Positions 11,853 through 11,853 of a stretch of DNA of 11,853 bases are shown here, one piece after another (the stretch's first letter is position 1; each line of letters starts with the position of its first letter). This stretch comes from Patescibacteria group bacterium (GTDB taxonomy: Bacteria > Patescibacteriota > Microgenomatia > Levybacterales > UBA12049), in the NCBI GenBank assembly GCA_023487605.1, contig JAMDEE010000009.1, positions 1-11,853 on the forward strand, given 5' to 3'. The translations under genes were made by a program, and so were the position numbers. The notes below the pieces were generated by a model. The model did not search any database and was not told the origin of the DNA. It saw nothing but the letters and a program-made list of their open reading frames with translations.

Positions 11853-11853
11853 A

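Overview
The window looks like part of a Candidate Phyla Radiation (Patescibacteria) genome, probably a Microgenomates-like lineage. The evidence is a very compact A+T-rich layout, short and slightly unusual ribosomal proteins, few clear Shine-Dalgarno sequences, and an archaeal-flavoured isoprenoid set including isopentenyl phosphate kinase. UGA is used as a stop (rplQ), so there is no sign of UGA recoding. This placement is inference from content, not a database match.

Layout. (1) Positions 1-2382, + strand: an accessory stretch. It opens with what looks like the 3' tail of an IS200/IS605-type transposase and a perfect hairpin. Next come a radical SAM/SPASM protein lacking its N-terminal half, a GHMP-family (galactokinase-like) sugar kinase and a 2H phosphoesterase, spaced 9 nt apart as one operon. 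(2) Positions 2383-3046: a gene-free stretch, visibly G+C-richer than its surroundings, packed with at least eight hairpins. It may be an unrecognised structured RNA or a stack of palindromic elements. (3) Positions 3047-7280: an isoprenoid block with a cis-prenyltransferase (UppS-like, -), a trans-prenyltransferase (GGPP/FPP-synthase type, +), a degenerate NUDIX-like protein (-), isopentenyl phosphate kinase (-), a type I IPP isomerase-like protein (+) and a DUF488 protein (+). (4) Positions 7283-11692, - strand: the alpha operon plus extension, in transcription order infA, rpmJ, rpsM, rpsK, rpsD, rpoA, rplQ, rplM, rpsI. (5) Positions 11737-11853: a hairpin and the 3' end of another IS200/IS605-type transposase, directly upstream of infA.

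How the genes may work together. The isoprenoid block can be read as one route. Isopentenyl phosphate is phosphorylated to IPP by the kinase and isomerised to DMAPP. The trans-prenyltransferase then makes an allylic primer, which the cis-prenyltransferase extends to a polyprenyl carrier lipid for envelope synthesis. No upstream mevalonate or MEP enzyme is present here. The kinase and isomerase genes diverge from overlapping promoters, and the kinase leader can fold into two mutually exclusive hairpins, suggesting coordinated control. The alpha operon is the ordinary translation and transcription core. Its gaps hold short word-like repeats, with a different word in each gap.

The two window ends carry related transposase tails and same-loop hairpins. 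They are therefore plausible IS-mediated junctions, or repeat-caused contig ends.
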